Shown: positions 35,280 through 44,016 of the stretch, one piece after another
How the letters are laid out: each line of letters begins with the position of its first letter
Numbering within the stretch: position 1 is the stretch's first letter
Assembly: GCF_004341625.1 (NCBI RefSeq)
Contig: NZ_SLZG01000016.1
Coordinates: forward strand, 1-64,000
Source: Rhizobium sp. BK376
GTDB taxonomy: Bacteria; Pseudomonadota; Alphaproteobacteria; Rhizobiales; Rhizobiaceae
Direction of reading: 5' to 3'
DNA: 64,000 nt
Translations under genes and position numbers: made by a program
Notes under the pieces: generated by a model
What the model saw: only the letters and a program-made list of their open reading frames with translations
Told to the model about the DNA's origin: nothing
The model's database searches: none

Positions 35280-36188
35280 TTATCCCTTGACCGCACCTGA
35301 CGTGATGCCACGAACGAACCAGCGCCCTGAGCCGAAATAGACGATGAGCGGGACCAGCGCCGTCAGAATGGTCGCCGCCATATTGACGTTGTAGAGTTTC
35401 TCGCCCTGCGTCGAATTGACGATATTGTTGAGCTGCACCGTCATCGGCAGGTTCTCGCGGCCTGCAAAGACCACGCCGAAGAGGAAGTCGTTCCAGATAC
35501 CTGTCACCTGCAGGATTGCCGCAACCACCAGGATTGGCGCGGACATGGGCAGCATCAGCCGGAAGAAGATCTGCCAAAGACCGGCTCCATCGACGCGCGC
35601 CGCTTTGAAAAGCTCAAGCGGCAGGCTGGCATAATAGTTGCGGAAGAGCAGCGTCAGCACCGGCAGGCCGAAGACCGTGTGGGTGATGATGATGCAGGGG
35701 AGCGTCGAGTAGATGCCGATCGCCGCGTAGAGCCGAACGAGCGGATAGATGAAGACCTGATAGGGAATGAAGGCGCCGAGCAGCAGGATCGCAAACAGCA
35801 CGTTTGCACCACGCACCCGCCAGAAGGACAACGCGTAGCCCGTAAGCGATGCGATGAAGATCGACAGGATCATGCTCGGGATCAGGATTTTCACCGAATT
35901 CCAGAAGCCGACGCGGATACCGCCGCAATCGAGGCCCGTGCAGGCCGAACTCCAGGCCTGAATCCATGCATCGAGGGAGAAGGCTTGCGGGAAGGAAAAG
36001 ATGTTGCCCTGGCGGATTTCCGGCATGGACTTCAGCGAGGTCATGATCATCACGTAGAGCGGCAGCAGGAAAAAGATCGCCGCCATGACGAGGAAGACAT
36101 AGAGGCCGATGCGCCCGGGCGACAGATGCTGGGGCTTGCGCCCGGTCGGGCCAGACATGACAGGCTTAACGGAATCAACCACAGCCAT
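35280..36188 (-). CDS. Sugar ABC transporter permease, MalG type
   Basis: 302 residues with six membrane helices. The EAA loop reads ELFKAARVDGAGLWQIFFRLMLPMSAP. The periplasmic loop before helix 2 is long (about 55-100), and the GSGRWFVRGITSGAVKG end is typical of MalG-type proteins. ATG 36188 overlaps the upstream permease stop by one base. The longer frame to 36662 only overlaps the neighbour. Confidence 0.88.
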   Translation of the reverse strand: MAVVDSVKPVMSGPTGRKPQHLSPGRIGLYVFLVMAAIFFLLPLYVMIMTSLKSMPEIRQGNIFSFPQAFSLDAWIQAWSSACTGLDCGGIRVGFWNSVKILIPSMILSIFIASLTGYALSFWRVRGANVLFAILLLGAFIPYQVFIYPLVRLYAAIGIYSTLPCIIITHTVFGLPVLTLLFRNYYASLPLELFKAARVDGAGLWQIFFRLMLPMSAPILVVAAILQVTGIWNDFLFGVVFAGRENLPMTVQLNNIVNSTQGEKLYNVNMAATILTALVPLIVYFGSGRWFVRGITSGAVKG

Positions 36189-37075
36189 CAATTTGATCCT
36201 CTCGGCTTTTCGCGGAAATATTCGTAGTAGAGCCAGGGCGTGACCAGGATCACGACGACGACGAACATGAAGCTCGATGCCGAGGTCGCGAGGCCGATAT
36301 TGGCGCGGCCGAAGAGATAGTCCATGATGAACTTGCCAGGTACTTCGGTCGATATCCCAGGCCCGCCGCCCGTCGTGGAGAGCACGAGTTCGTAGACCCT
36401 TACGACGGCGATCGCCAGCAGCACGCTGGCCGTAATGATCGTCGGTCGCAGGATCGGGATAACGATGTGGAGATAGACGCGCCATGTCGGAATGCCGTCG
36501 ATGCGCGACGCCTTCCATATCTCGTTGTCGACGCCGCGCAGGCCCGAGAGCATGATCGCCATGACGAGGCCCGAGGACTGCCAGACGCCGGCAAGGACGA
36601 CGACATAAATCGCGAGATCGCTTCGCACGATCCAGTCGAAATGGATCCAGGTGATGCCCCACATTTCAGCCGTGCGTTGGATGCCGAGCGTCGGGTTCAT
36701 GATCCACTGCCACACCAAGCCGGTCACGATGAAGGACATGGCGAAGGGATAGAGAAAGATCGTCCTGAACGTGTTTTCGAAGCGGACTTTCTGATCGAGC
36801 GCCACGGCTAGCAAGAAGCCGAGGATAAGACAGCCCGCAATGAAGAGGACGCCGAAGATGATGAGGTTTTCGAGCGACACTATCCAGCGGGCCGTGTTGA
36901 ACAGCCGGTCGTACTGGCGCCATCCGATGAAGCTATTGACCGGCAGCAGCTTCGAGTCGGTGAAGGATATCCAGATATTCCAGACAACCGTCACGACATA
37001 GGCGAGCAGCACGATCACGAAAGCCGGAAAAAGAGCGACATAGGCAGAAAGCTGCCGCTTGCGCATGGACTTCAT
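36188..37075 (-). CDS. Sugar ABC transporter permease, MalF/UgpA type
   Basis: 295 residues, six helices; the EAA loop is EIWKASRIDGIPTWRVYLHIVIPILRP. The start ATG 37075 has GGAGGAATCGAAACC upstream. It is separated from the binding-protein gene by 73 bases that contain a strong hairpin, and overlaps the second permease at TGATG. The GtsA/B-like pattern suggests a hexose importer, but this is not certain. Confidence 0.88.
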   Translation of the reverse strand: MKSMRKRQLSAYVALFPAFVIVLLAYVVTVVWNIWISFTDSKLLPVNSFIGWRQYDRLFNTARWIVSLENLIIFGVLFIAGCLILGFLLAVALDQKVRFENTFRTIFLYPFAMSFIVTGLVWQWIMNPTLGIQRTAEMWGITWIHFDWIVRSDLAIYVVVLAGVWQSSGLVMAIMLSGLRGVDNEIWKASRIDGIPTWRVYLHIVIPILRPTIITASVLLAIAVVRVYELVLSTTGGGPGISTEVPGKFIMDYLFGRANIGLATSASSFMFVVVVILVTPWLYYEYFREKPRGSN

Positions 37076-37107
37076 GGTTTCGATTCCTCCTCCACATCAC
37101 GAAAGTC

Positions 37108-37129
37108 GGCGGCAGGTTGGCCTGCCGCC
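37108..37129. other. Intercistronic hairpin after the sugar-binding-protein gene
   Basis: GGCGGCAGG (37108-37116) and CCTGCCGCC (37121-37129) form a perfect 9-bp stem with loop TTGG, placed between the binding-protein and first permease genes. It probably stabilises the upstream message and lets the binding protein be made in excess; inference. Confidence 0.6.
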
Positions 37130-37148
37130 GCATGGATGTCGGATCGGG

Positions 37149-38396
37149 TTATTTCGCCTGTGCCACGATCTGGTTCCACTGATCGGAAAACTGATCGGCG
37201 GTCATGCTCGGGGTCGTCCAATACTGGGCTATAAGGTCGCCGACGGACTGGACAATGTCTTGAGGCGTCAGAACGTCGGGCGCCAGGATCTGGCGGCTCG
37301 GATCCTTCAGTGCCGTCAGGCCCTTCTGGGCGCAGGCATCAAGCTTCGACGTATCGACGTCGAGACGAACCGGCACGGAGCCCTTTTTCGAGTTGAAGGC
37401 AAGCTGGCCTTCCTTCGACATGATCACCGTTGCAAGCAGGGTCTGGGCGTCGGTTGCCTCGGCATTCTTCAGGACCGGGAAGACGAAGATATCGCCGCCC
37501 ATCATGAAGTTGGATTCGCCCGGTCCGAGAATGCAGCCGAAGTCCTTGTCGGCAACCATGTTGGCATGGATGAACTCGCCCTTGGCCCAGTCACCCATGA
37601 ACTGGATGCCGGCCTTGCCGTCGATCAGCATGCCGGTTGCTACGTTCCAGTCGCGGTTCGGGCTGCCGGGGTCCTGATAGTTACGCAGCTTGGCGAAGAT
37701 TTCGGCCACATGCTTGAACTTGTCGGACTTGACCGCATCCGGAGAGAGATCCTTCCAGACCTGCGAGTAAAGGTCCTTGCCGCCTTCGCCGAGCAAGATG
37801 GCGTTGAACATGGACTGCAGCTGCCAGGGCTGACCGCCGACGGCGATGGGGATCAGGCCGGCGGCCTTGATCTTGTCGAGAGCCGCAAACATTTCATCCC
37901 AGGTCTTCGGCTCGTCGGTTACGCCGGCCTTCTGGAAGACGGCCTTCGAATAAAACAGCCAGTTCTGGCCGTGGTCGTTGATCGGGGCGCCGTAGATGTG
38001 ACCCTTGTATTGGATCGCCTCATAGAATGCAGGTGTGAGAGCAGCCTTCCAGTTCTGTTGCTGTGCAAGGTCGTCAAGCGGACGAAGCAGGCCCTGCTCG
38101 GCAAGATCGTTCATCTGCGTGCCCGTGTTGAACTGCATGGCGGTTGGCGGATTGCCGCCGATGATGCGGTTGATGCCGATCGGGCGTGCCGTCGAGCCGG
38201 AACCGGCAATCGCTGTATCTACCCATTCGCCGCCTGCGGCATTGAAGGCATTCGCAAGTTCGCGCACGGCAGCGGATTCGCCACCTGAAGTCCACCAGTG
38301 AAGCACTTCGGCCTTCTTTCCGGCCGCGTCGGCACCGGTGACGCCAACAGTGATCAACGCCGTGGCACCGACCAACGCCATAAGTAATTTACGCAT
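37149..38396 (-). CDS. Periplasmic sugar-binding protein, SBP family 1
   Basis: 415 residues. A signal peptide is clear (MRKLLMALVGATALITVGVT, cleavage near GADA-AGKK). The mature part starts EVLHWWTSGGESAAVRELANAF, like the glucose/mannose-binding GtsA group. It feeds the two permeases and MalK-type ATPase downstream. ATG 38396 has AGGAGGAGCAAC upstream; the frame open to 38555 is not family-like. A hexose or a derivative is the most likely ligand. Confidence 0.88.
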   Translation of the reverse strand: MRKLLMALVGATALITVGVTGADAAGKKAEVLHWWTSGGESAAVRELANAFNAAGGEWVDTAIAGSGSTARPIGINRIIGGNPPTAMQFNTGTQMNDLAEQGLLRPLDDLAQQQNWKAALTPAFYEAIQYKGHIYGAPINDHGQNWLFYSKAVFQKAGVTDEPKTWDEMFAALDKIKAAGLIPIAVGGQPWQLQSMFNAILLGEGGKDLYSQVWKDLSPDAVKSDKFKHVAEIFAKLRNYQDPGSPNRDWNVATGMLIDGKAGIQFMGDWAKGEFIHANMVADKDFGCILGPGESNFMMGGDIFVFPVLKNAEATDAQTLLATVIMSKEGQLAFNSKKGSVPVRLDVDTSKLDACAQKGLTALKDPSRQILAPDVLTPQDIVQSVGDLIAQYWTTPSMTADQFSDQWNQIVAQAK

Positions 38397-38605
38397 GTTG
38401 CTCCTCCTCTTGACGACGTCTCCCCGACGCCTGGTTCCAGCTCCCCACGCCGTCTCGGCGTTGAAAGCCAAGCTATGCCTCCCTGATCGCTTCGGGCCTC
38501 CTCTTCCGGCGGGCGGCCGGGCTGATGCGTCCTCTTCGCATCGCCCGCCCGTCACGCATGCAGTCTGGGAGGACTGCTAACTGACAATCTATTCAGATTT
38601 CTACC
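38397..38605. other. 209-base spacer in the sugar operon
   Basis: Between the dehydrogenase and binding-protein genes. It contains a stem-loop GATGCG...CGCATC near 38522-38540 but no clear terminator and no TAACGTTA-type operator. The binding-protein gene could have its own promoter here. Confidence 0.35.
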
Positions 38606-39730
38606 TTAAGTGAAATGCCCTTCTTTAATTTGTTGTGGGATCGGGTCCGGCCGACCGCAACTGCTATGGATTGCTACGACCTTGCGCGACTGGGCGGAGC
38701 GTTCGAAAGCGGTCATCACCTCAAGCGCATGGAATGCCAGCTCCGACGATACGCGATGCTGGCGGCCAGCGCGAAGGGAATCGACCATTTCGGCTGCGCC
38801 AAGACCGCGCAGGCCAAGGTGACCCGGCACGCCCTCCGTGTAGGGATGATCGACCGGGATCTCCTCCCAGGCTTCGGCGCCGTCGCGGAAGATTTCCACC
38901 TTGCCGCTAAAATTATTCGGGTCCGGGGTCACCATCGAGCCTTCCGAGCCATAAATCTCGATCTGATTATGCTTGTGTTTTATGACATCGAAACTGGTGG
39001 CGATGGTAATCGTGGCGCCGCTGTGGAATTCCATCACGCCCGTCAAATGCGTAGGAACCAGTACCTTGATGGCCTCGCCGCGCCGCGGATCGGTCTTCAC
39101 CTTGCGCTCGATGCGCGTGATCTTGGCCGCACCGAAGACCTCTTTGACCGGTCCGAGCAGGGCAATCAGATTGGTCACATAGTAAGGACCGACATCGAGC
39201 ATCGGCCCGCCGCCGCGGCCATAAAAGAATGCCGGGTTCGGATGCCAATGCTCATGGCCGGGCAGAAGCAGCATCGCCGTTCCCGAAACCGGCTTGCCGA
39301 TGCGGCCCTCGTCCAACAAACGCCGCGTCAGCTGATGGCCACCACCGAGGAAGGTGTCGGGCGCGCAGCCGAGGCGCAGATCGCCGGCGCGGGCAATCGC
39401 CATCAGCTCTTCGGCCTCTGCCATGCTGACGCCGAGCGGCTTTTCGCAATAGACATGCTTGCCCGCAAGCAGCGCTTTCTTGCAGATCGGGTAATGGGCA
39501 GTCGGCGTCGTCAAGTTGATCACCAGGCCGATCTCGGGATCGGCAAGCATGGTATCGAGCGACACGGATTCCAGGCCGAACTGCTCGGCAAGCTTCCTGG
39601 CCGGCTCCTCATACATGTCATAGACCGACTTCACGCGGATGAAATCAAACATATGCAGGGTCGCGACATAGGTGGCGCTGATATTGCCGGCGCCGACGAT
39701 GCCGACCTTCATTTGCGAATTGCTGGTCAT
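38606..39730 (-). CDS. Gfo/Idh/MocA-family sugar dehydrogenase
   Basis: 374 residues. The Rossmann fold starts MKVGIVGAGNISATYV (GAGNIS 13-18). The conserved lysine lies in YCEKPLGVS (EKP 96-98), and a C-terminal beta domain follows with GGGPMLDVGPYYV. Oxidises a sugar or cyclitol with NAD(P). ATG 39730 has GAGGACAG upstream; the longer frame overlaps the isomerase gene. It follows the isomerase by 10 bases and precedes the transporter, so the pair probably processes the imported sugar. Confidence 0.87.
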   Translation of the reverse strand: MTSNSQMKVGIVGAGNISATYVATLHMFDFIRVKSVYDMYEEPARKLAEQFGLESVSLDTMLADPEIGLVINLTTPTAHYPICKKALLAGKHVYCEKPLGVSMAEAEELMAIARAGDLRLGCAPDTFLGGGHQLTRRLLDEGRIGKPVSGTAMLLLPGHEHWHPNPAFFYGRGGGPMLDVGPYYVTNLIALLGPVKEVFGAAKITRIERKVKTDPRRGEAIKVLVPTHLTGVMEFHSGATITIATSFDVIKHKHNQIEIYGSEGSMVTPDPNNFSGKVEIFRDGAEAWEEIPVDHPYTEGVPGHLGLRGLGAAEMVDSLRAGRQHRVSSELAFHALEVMTAFERSAQSRKVVAIHSSCGRPDPIPQQIKEGHFT

Positions 39731-39740
39731 TGTTCTGTCC

Positions 39741-40709
39741 TCAGGAAATCTTGATATCAAGTTCGGCGGCGGCAGCGCGCAGATAGTCCATGCCTCGGCG
39801 CATCTCGTCATCGAATTCAGGCGTGGCTGGGCGGAAATGCGTCCAGTGAGAAGCGCCCGGTGCGTCCTCCAGCTCGAGCGTGATCGGCCCCGAATAGCCA
39901 ATCGTCCGCAAGGCCGCGAAAATCGCCTTCCAGTCGATCTTGCCTCGACCCGGCCGCCAATGGGCGTTGGTATGGCCTTCGTTATCCGAGAAATGCGTGT
40001 TGAATATCCGGTTGCCCAGCGAAAGCACGATATAATGCGGCATGTCGCCGGCCGGGAAGAGATGGCTCGGGTCGAAATTCATGCCGAGATTTGCGGCGCC
40101 GGTCCGCTCAATCAGCCGCAGCATGCCCTGACCTGAGCTGACCCAGCGATAAGGATGCGGCTCGATCGCAACCCTGAGACCGGCCTTTGCCGCAATCTCG
40201 CATGCCTGGGCAAAGCCATCGACGACTGCATCATATTCAGCCGTCCAGTTCCATTCCGGCTCGACCCGCGCACTCCACTCCTGCGAAATCGGCCGCTGAA
40301 GGATCGGCTTTACGTCCGACTGGAAGGGATAGGGCGTCATGCTGGTCACGATCGGTGCGCCGATTTCGGCCACCACATCGACACCTCGCCGGAAACCATC
40401 GAGATCGACAGTCGAGGTGGGCGCCCCCTCCTTGTAGCTGAACGGCAGATTGTAGAAGAAATTGGTGAGCGTCAGCCCCTCGCCTTCCGCGATCGCCTTC
40501 AGTTCCCGAATCTTCTCCGAGGTGTAGTAGCCGAGCATGTCGACGGACCAGGCCGTCAGCTCGAAGCCCTTGCAGCCTGTTCGCGCAAGCCGCTTTAGCG
40601 GCTCCTCAAACGGCGGGTTCCAGTTGAAGGTCCAGATTGGGGACCCGAAAAAAAGCGAGCTGCCGCCCACGTCATCCTCCCATGAAAGGAGCCCCGACTT
40701 GGACTCCAT
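39741..40709 (-). CDS. Sugar phosphate isomerase/epimerase (TIM barrel, AP_endonuc_2 family)
   Basis: 322 residues. The TIM-barrel pattern and metal ligands of the xylose-isomerase-like superfamily are visible (FELTAWSVDML, IEPHPYRW, NFDPSHLFPAG, THFSDNEGH, ITLELED). Interconverts a keto- or inosose-type sugar. ATG 40709 has AGCGGGGA upstream. It is the first gene of the operon, directly after the LacI-type operator region. Confidence 0.85.
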   Translation of the reverse strand: MESKSGLLSWEDDVGGSSLFFGSPIWTFNWNPPFEEPLKRLARTGCKGFELTAWSVDMLGYYTSEKIRELKAIAEGEGLTLTNFFYNLPFSYKEGAPTSTVDLDGFRRGVDVVAEIGAPIVTSMTPYPFQSDVKPILQRPISQEWSARVEPEWNWTAEYDAVVDGFAQACEIAAKAGLRVAIEPHPYRWVSSGQGMLRLIERTGAANLGMNFDPSHLFPAGDMPHYIVLSLGNRIFNTHFSDNEGHTNAHWRPGRGKIDWKAIFAALRTIGYSGPITLELEDAPGASHWTHFRPATPEFDDEMRRGMDYLRAAAAELDIKIS

Positions 40710-40757
40710 CGTCCCCGCTAAACTGCAAAAAGGCGTTCCAACCCGCCAATTTGCAAT

Positions 40758-40772
40758 TTGTAACGTTACGAA
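40758..40772. promoter_or_regulatory. LacI-type operator 1 of the sugar operon
   Basis: TTGTAACGTTACGAA is a near-perfect palindrome centred on AACGTT, 49 bases upstream of the isomerase start. On the minus strand a TTGACA -35-like box (40790-40795) lies just upstream of it, so the operator overlaps the core promoter. Confidence 0.65.
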
Positions 40773-40847
40773 TGATCGATATTGCCGAAACTGTCAAGAC
40801 TGATGCACGTACCGCATCGAATGGAACGAAAGTAGGAGCGACGCGAA

Positions 40848-40862
40848 ATGGTAACGTTATGG
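40848..40862. promoter_or_regulatory. LacI-type operator 2 of the sugar operon
   Basis: ATGGTAACGTTATGG shares the core GTAACGTTA with operator 1; the centres are 91 bases apart. Two operators could support looping by the tetramer or dimer-pair. Both sit in the 207-base gap between the lacI-type gene and the isomerase gene. Confidence 0.55.
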
Positions 40863-40916
40863 ATAGCTTTTACTCAGCCGATTTCTCGTGGGAACCTTGG
40901 TATCGCCGACAGGGGA

Positions 40917-41966
40917 TCAAGGACGGAGAGACTGGCTGCCATGATCAACAAATTCGGCCTGGACCAGCTCGCTAAGCTTCGAAAAATCCTCACCTGCCAT
41001 CGATCGATGCAGGAGCGATGCCAGCCGCTCGCCGATGAGGTAATTGGAGTAATAGTAGGAGCTGAGCGGCGGATTGAAGAAATCATGAAGCGTCGTGCCG
41101 CCATAGGTGACCAGCGCGAAATCGCGGCCCGCTTGGCGGCCCTTCATCCGCAATCCGGCCAGAAAGCCGAGTGCAGCCTCTTCGCTGGCGACAAAGGCGC
41201 CGGTTGCGTCAGGATGCCAGGAAGCAATGTTCTTCGCGATCTCCTGCCCACTGTTCGGCGTGGTCGCCGCAAAATGGATGAGTGTATCGGGGACGCTGAG
41301 ATTGCGCGCGGTGAATGTCTTCGTCCAACCCTTTACGAATTGCAGGCTATAGGTGAACTGGCTCGACGGCGCGATCAGCAAGGGCGCGTCGTGACCGGCA
41401 TCCAGCAGCAACCGCGCTGCTTCGGCCCCGATGGTTTCGTGATCCAGATCGACACTTGGATGTTTGCTCAGAAGTTCGGTTCGCCCGAATGTGACAAAAG
41501 GCATCCCCACTTCGAGAAGATATTTGACGCGATCATCCTGCGGACGGGTATGGGTGATGATAACGCCATCCACCGACCCCTCCTCGACAAGATCGCGTAC
41601 CGTTGCCAGCGGGTCATCCGCCTGTAGTTGCGGAACGACCGTCGTCCTGTAGCCGAGGCCCTTCATGCTGCGCGACACGCCCTCGACCACTGAAGCGACA
41701 ACGATGTTCATCTCGCCCTGCCGCTCGAAGGGTAGCACGATGCCAATCGCATGCGTCTTGCCGGTCCTGAGATTGAGGCCGCCGAGATTGGGCCGGTAGC
41801 CAAGCTCTCCCGCAACCTTCTTGACCAGCTCGATTGTCTCGCGGTTGACCTCCGGTCCCTCCTTCAGCGCACGGCTGACCGTTGTGACCGAAAGACCAAG
41901 GGTGGTCGCAACCGTTCGCAGCGTCACGCGCTGGCCTACATCCCGCCGCAACTTGCGCCCAATCAT
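40917..41966 (-). CDS. LacI-family repressor of the sugar operon
   Basis: 349 residues from ATG 41966. The DNA-binding head is VTLRTVATTLGLSVTTVSRALKEGPEVNRETIELVKKVAGELGYRPN. The hinge and periplasmic-binding-like core follow (AIGIVLPFERQGEMN, DGVIITHTRPQDDRV). ATG 41966 has AGGGATCG upstream; ATG 42047 would add a 27-residue tail before the head and cannot be excluded. It lies upstream of the operon on the same strand, and two AACGTT palindromes lie between the two. Confidence 0.87.
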   Translation of the reverse strand: MIGRKLRRDVGQRVTLRTVATTLGLSVTTVSRALKEGPEVNRETIELVKKVAGELGYRPNLGGLNLRTGKTHAIGIVLPFERQGEMNIVVASVVEGVSRSMKGLGYRTTVVPQLQADDPLATVRDLVEEGSVDGVIITHTRPQDDRVKYLLEVGMPFVTFGRTELLSKHPSVDLDHETIGAEAARLLLDAGHDAPLLIAPSSQFTYSLQFVKGWTKTFTARNLSVPDTLIHFAATTPNSGQEIAKNIASWHPDATGAFVASEEAALGFLAGLRMKGRQAGRDFALVTYGGTTLHDFFNPPLSSYYYSNYLIGERLASLLHRSMAGEDFSKLSELVQAEFVDHGSQSLRP

Positions 41967-42122
41967 CGATCCCTGCGGTTTAGGCACGTCCGTCTGCTCC
42001 CCCTGTGTCTCCCGGGCGACAATGCGCCTCGGGAATTCCACACGCAAGCGTGATGCCGCCCATTATTCTCATCAACCATCGGCAACATATTGCAAATAGT
42101 CAGAACAGGATCGACGCTGGGG

Positions 42123-42857
42123 TCAAAGCCGCTCGATGGCTTTCAGAATATCGCCGCTGGCCCGCGTGCGATGACCTTCCGCGACGGCGCGGGCGCCGGT
42201 CGCATCCCCTGCCCTGATTGCCGACAGCAGCTGTCGATGTTCCTGGACGGACACGTTCGACGCAGGCTGGAAAGGAAGGGTCAACATCCGGGCGCGCTGC
42301 GCTTGATCAATCATTGTCGACGCGACTCGCGCCAGCCGGGCATTGCCGCACTCGCCTACCAGCAGTCGATGAAATTGATCATCGGCTCTTGCCCATCCAC
42401 GCAGATCTCCGGCCTTTAGCGCACGATCCATCTCGTTCGTTGCTTCCTCCATCAAGCGCACCGATCGCTCAGAGCGCTCCGGATGCTGCGACAAGAGCAC
42501 AGCAGCCATGCCCTCCATTGCAACCAAAAGCTGATAGACTTCAACCATGTCGGCCGTGGAAATCGGCAGGACCTGAACGCCACGACGCGGCAGGACACGG
42601 ACCAGACCCTCGTGCTGCAAACGGATGATTGCCTCATGTACCGGGGTTCGGCTCATGCCCAGCTGCTCGGCAATACGCTGTTCGACCGCCTGATAACCAG
42701 CCGGCAGCGTGCCATCAAGAACACTTGCCTTCAGTGCACGATAGGCATCATCGACCAGGGAATCTTTCCGCTGCGCCTGCGTCAGCGGATCGTGCGGATA
42801 GACGCGAGCAGCTCCCGACCTGGATTGCGGGGAAGCCGGAACGACAGGATCTGACAT
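42123..42857 (-). CDS. GntR-family regulator with FCD domain
   Basis: 244 residues. The winged helix (about 33-100) includes DDAYRALKASVLDGTLPAG, RIAEQLGMSRTPVHEAIIRLQHEGLVRVLPRRGVQV. The FCD ligand domain follows (VYQLLVAMEGMAAVLL, DDQFHRLLVGECGN, EHRQLLSAIRAGD). ATG 42857 is preceded by AGGTTGG. Neighbours are the LacI-type regulator and the oxidoreductase cluster; the target is not apparent. Confidence 0.85.
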   Translation of the reverse strand: MSDPVVPASPQSRSGAARVYPHDPLTQAQRKDSLVDDAYRALKASVLDGTLPAGYQAVEQRIAEQLGMSRTPVHEAIIRLQHEGLVRVLPRRGVQVLPISTADMVEVYQLLVAMEGMAAVLLSQHPERSERSVRLMEEATNEMDRALKAGDLRGWARADDQFHRLLVGECGNARLARVASTMIDQAQRARMLTLPFQPASNVSVQEHRQLLSAIRAGDATGARAVAEGHRTRASGDILKAIERL

Positions 42858-43094
42858 CACCAACCTAGTCCTGAAGCCGAATGTTGGAACGATGAGGGGC
42901 GCCCAAATTCATCCTTTGTGTATACCAGATCACATTTCACCGTACAAGCAGAACCCCTGAAGCCACGATGGCGGCCAGCCACCCTCCTCGCTCGCATTGA
43001 AGAACGGAAACCGCCCAGGTAATTGGAGACTAAGGAAGCAGGCATGACTTCCAAATGGCCGGCTACGGAGATTCAGTTCTGGCCCCGACACTTA

Positions 43095-43754
43095 TCATTT
43101 CGAGATAGGAAGTCGCTCCCCGGCTCTCACCGCGCCTTTCAGTCGATTGCCTGATGGCGCTAGTGGGCAGACATAGCGGGGCGAATAGGCGCACGAAGGA
43201 AAATAAGAGAAGTTGAAATCGAGCACCAGCGTGCCATCTGGGCCGACAATTCCGAGATCCGCTCCCTTGATGGTGTCGAGGAGATATCGGCCACCGCCGT
43301 ACGTCTCGGTCCCGGAGGTCGCGTCGGCAAACGGCAGGAACACGCCGCCGCCGTACCCCTCGATCCAGTAAAGGGTCAATTCGCCGCCCAATCTGGCCTC
43401 CAGCCCGCTTGTACGGGCGAACGTATGCATCGACAGGTCACCATCCAGCCCGGTTGCGACGGTTATCTGCTCCGACGCTACCGGGGCAAGCTGTACCGTC
43501 AGGCGCAATGAGGGATCATAGGGAAACGTCGTCGGTCCTTCAAACGTCATACGGTCCGCCGGTTCAATTGGCGACTGCGGATGGTCGCGAAACATGGTCG
43601 AACGGGTGTCGCGCCAAAGCTGCCAGGCAGCAGCCGCATCTTTGCTGGTACGTATCTCGTAATAGAGATTTGCGATCTTCTCGCGCCATTCCCACAGTTG
43701 TATAGTTTCGTTCAAATCAGCCCCTCCATGTCGGAGATCACGTCGTTCGTTCAT
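43095..43754 (-). CDS. DUF1684 family protein
   Basis: 219 residues. The N-terminal part reads LWEWREKIANLYYEIR. The two conserved blocks of the family are clear: YGGGRYLLDTIKGADLG (about 150-166) and LDFNFSYFPSCAYSPRYVCPLAP (about 178-200), the latter with invariant-looking Cys and Pro. Biochemical function is unknown to me. ATG 43754 overlaps the stop of the upstream small gene at ATGA, so they are translationally coupled. Last gene of a run of minus-strand genes. Confidence 0.85.
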   Translation of the reverse strand: MNERRDLRHGGADLNETIQLWEWREKIANLYYEIRTSKDAAAAWQLWRDTRSTMFRDHPQSPIEPADRMTFEGPTTFPYDPSLRLTVQLAPVASEQITVATGLDGDLSMHTFARTSGLEARLGGELTLYWIEGYGGGVFLPFADATSGTETYGGGRYLLDTIKGADLGIVGPDGTLVLDFNFSYFPSCAYSPRYVCPLAPSGNRLKGAVRAGERLPISK

Positions 43755-43948
43755 CGAAACGCTCGCTCAACCATCTCGGCGCAATCGGTTACTCGCCGGA
43801 TTTGCTGTGCCAATGTTTGCGACACACATTTGGGTGTCATATCAACGAGGACAAGACCACCACTAAAAAAGCTGGGGTAATCTTTCAACTCGATCCATTG
43901 GCTGGCTTTGTTGAACCCATCCTGTTTTGCCCGCTCCATGAAATCCAT
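43751..43948 (-). CDS. Small hypothetical protein coupled to the DUF1684 gene
   Basis: 65 residues (MDFMERAKQDGFNKASQWIE...). It has no signal peptide or membrane helix and no motif I recognise. It contains two Cys (in TPKCVSQ and VTDCAEM). The frame remains open to 43990, so the start is uncertain. ATGA overlap with the downstream DUF1684 gene and its position 68 bases after the flavin oxidoreductase gene support a real gene. Confidence 0.5.
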   Translation of the reverse strand: MDFMERAKQDGFNKASQWIELKDYPSFFSGGLVLVDMTPKCVSQTLAQQIRRVTDCAEMVERAFR

Positions 43949-44016
43949 GAACCCAGAGCTACTTGCCGAAGCTCTGGCCTGGCGCTGCAAATTGGAACTT
44001 TCAAAGTGGCTAAAAA

